In this document: positions 63,775-64,000 of the stretch, piece by piece
Numbering within the stretch: the first letter of the stretch is position 1
How the letters are laid out: each line of letters opens with the position of its first letter
Assembly: GCF_026626665.1 (NCBI RefSeq)
Contig: NZ_JAPNKE010000002.1
Location: 3,163,204-3,227,203 of the forward strand
Direction: 5' to 3'
Source: Nannocystis pusilla
GTDB lineage: Bacteria; Myxococcota_A; Polyangia; Nannocystales; Nannocystaceae
Length of the DNA: 64,000 nucleotides
Made by a program: the position numbers and the translations under genes
Notes under the pieces: model-generated
Told to the model about the DNA's origin: nothing
Databases searched by the model: none
Seen by the model: only the letters and a program-made list of their open reading frames with translations

Positions 63775-64000
63775 GTGACAGGTCGCACGCCAAAGACTCA
63801 CGCCCTCGCTGCGGCTGCAGCCTTCGCCGGCATCCTTCAGCTCGTCGCCACGCTCGAGCTGTCGCTGTCGAGCGACGCCGCGGTCATGCGCGCCGCTCGC
63901 GAGGGCCCGACGATCTACCTGCTCGTCGCCGCCGCGCTGGCGATCGGCGCCGGGGTGGTCGTGTGGCAGCGCCACCGGCCGCTGCTCGTGTGCGTCGCCC
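63775..64000 (+). CDS. Membrane protein, 5' part only
   Basis: The frame from GTG 63775 is open to the window end (75 codons). It encodes ALAAAAAFAGILQLVATLEL as one hydrophobic helix, a soluble stretch SSDAAVMRAAREGPT, then IYLLVAAALAIGAGVVVW followed by basic residues. It overlaps a tiny upstream frame (GTGA). The family cannot be judged from this part. Confidence 0.5.
   Translation, partial: MTGRTPKTHALAAAAAFAGILQLVATLELSLSSDAAVMRAAREGPTIYLLVAAALAIGAGVVVWQRHRPLLVCVA

Overview
The window is a GC-rich (roughly 70% or more) piece of a bacterial chromosome. It most likely comes from a myxobacterium, probably near Nannocystis and relatives. Evidence for this: secreted lipoproteins with Thr/Ser-rich linkers and 'CGDG...ECDDGN' cysteine repeats, many Hanks-type Ser/Thr kinases (one with a PEGA domain, one fused to an AAA ATPase), orphan histidine kinases, and almost purely GC-ending codons. 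This assignment is inference from gene content; no rRNA or marker comparison could be run.

Layout. 1-2.2 kb: guaBA, with guaA cut by the window edge. 2.4-12.2 kb: small membrane and zinc-binding proteins, an S9 peptidase lipoprotein, a J-domain protein, a beta-propeller lipoprotein, a probable pseudokinase with PEGA domain, and a DUF4215-type lipoprotein. 12.6-18.8 kb: a Ser/Thr kinase overlapping a TPR-like membrane protein gene, a YihY family protein and an outer-membrane barrel. 19.1-26.6 kb: three tandem paralogous lipoproteins of unknown function followed by a FadL-like channel. 26.6-30.4 kb: two nearly duplicate membrane histidine kinases. 30.7-36.1 kb: a cytochrome c, arfB, and a kinase-AAA fusion divergent from an ECF sigma factor, then a LuxR-type regulator. 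36.2-42.0 kb: parE-parC, cysC, infA. 42.2-44.8 kb: a cysteine-rich secreted protein ending in a domain that looks like the animal uromodulin/GP2 D8C domain, a TerB-like protein and a small membrane protein. 45-53.3 kb: ddl, dacB, a tiny basic protein, serS, trpS, a GNAT protein and a lipoprotein. 53.8-62.3 kb (minus strand): an mpl-GNAT fusion followed by nuoJ-K-L-M-N-like genes without nuoA-I. 62.4-64 kb: a PilZ protein, a DUF2058-like protein, tRNA-His and the start of a membrane protein.

The most striking feature runs through everything. It is a short repeat with an exact 14-nt period, approximately C(A/C)TG-YCC-N4-GGN, so that each CATG-centred palindrome is 14 nt from the next and neighbouring half-sites can pair as TGTCC-N4-GGACA hairpins. 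It occurs as single copies, as arrays of up to seven units between genes, and inside coding sequence, where it often reads as DMSGGTG-like peptides. Larger tandem repeats of about 45 to 113 nt contain it. I do not recognise it as a named element.

At least 18 otherwise convincing genes, including housekeeping guaA, parC and serS, are split by one frameshift each. Almost all are explained by loss of a single base, usually in a G/C run, which points to assembly error rather than gene decay. Coordinates below span the joined gene in each case.
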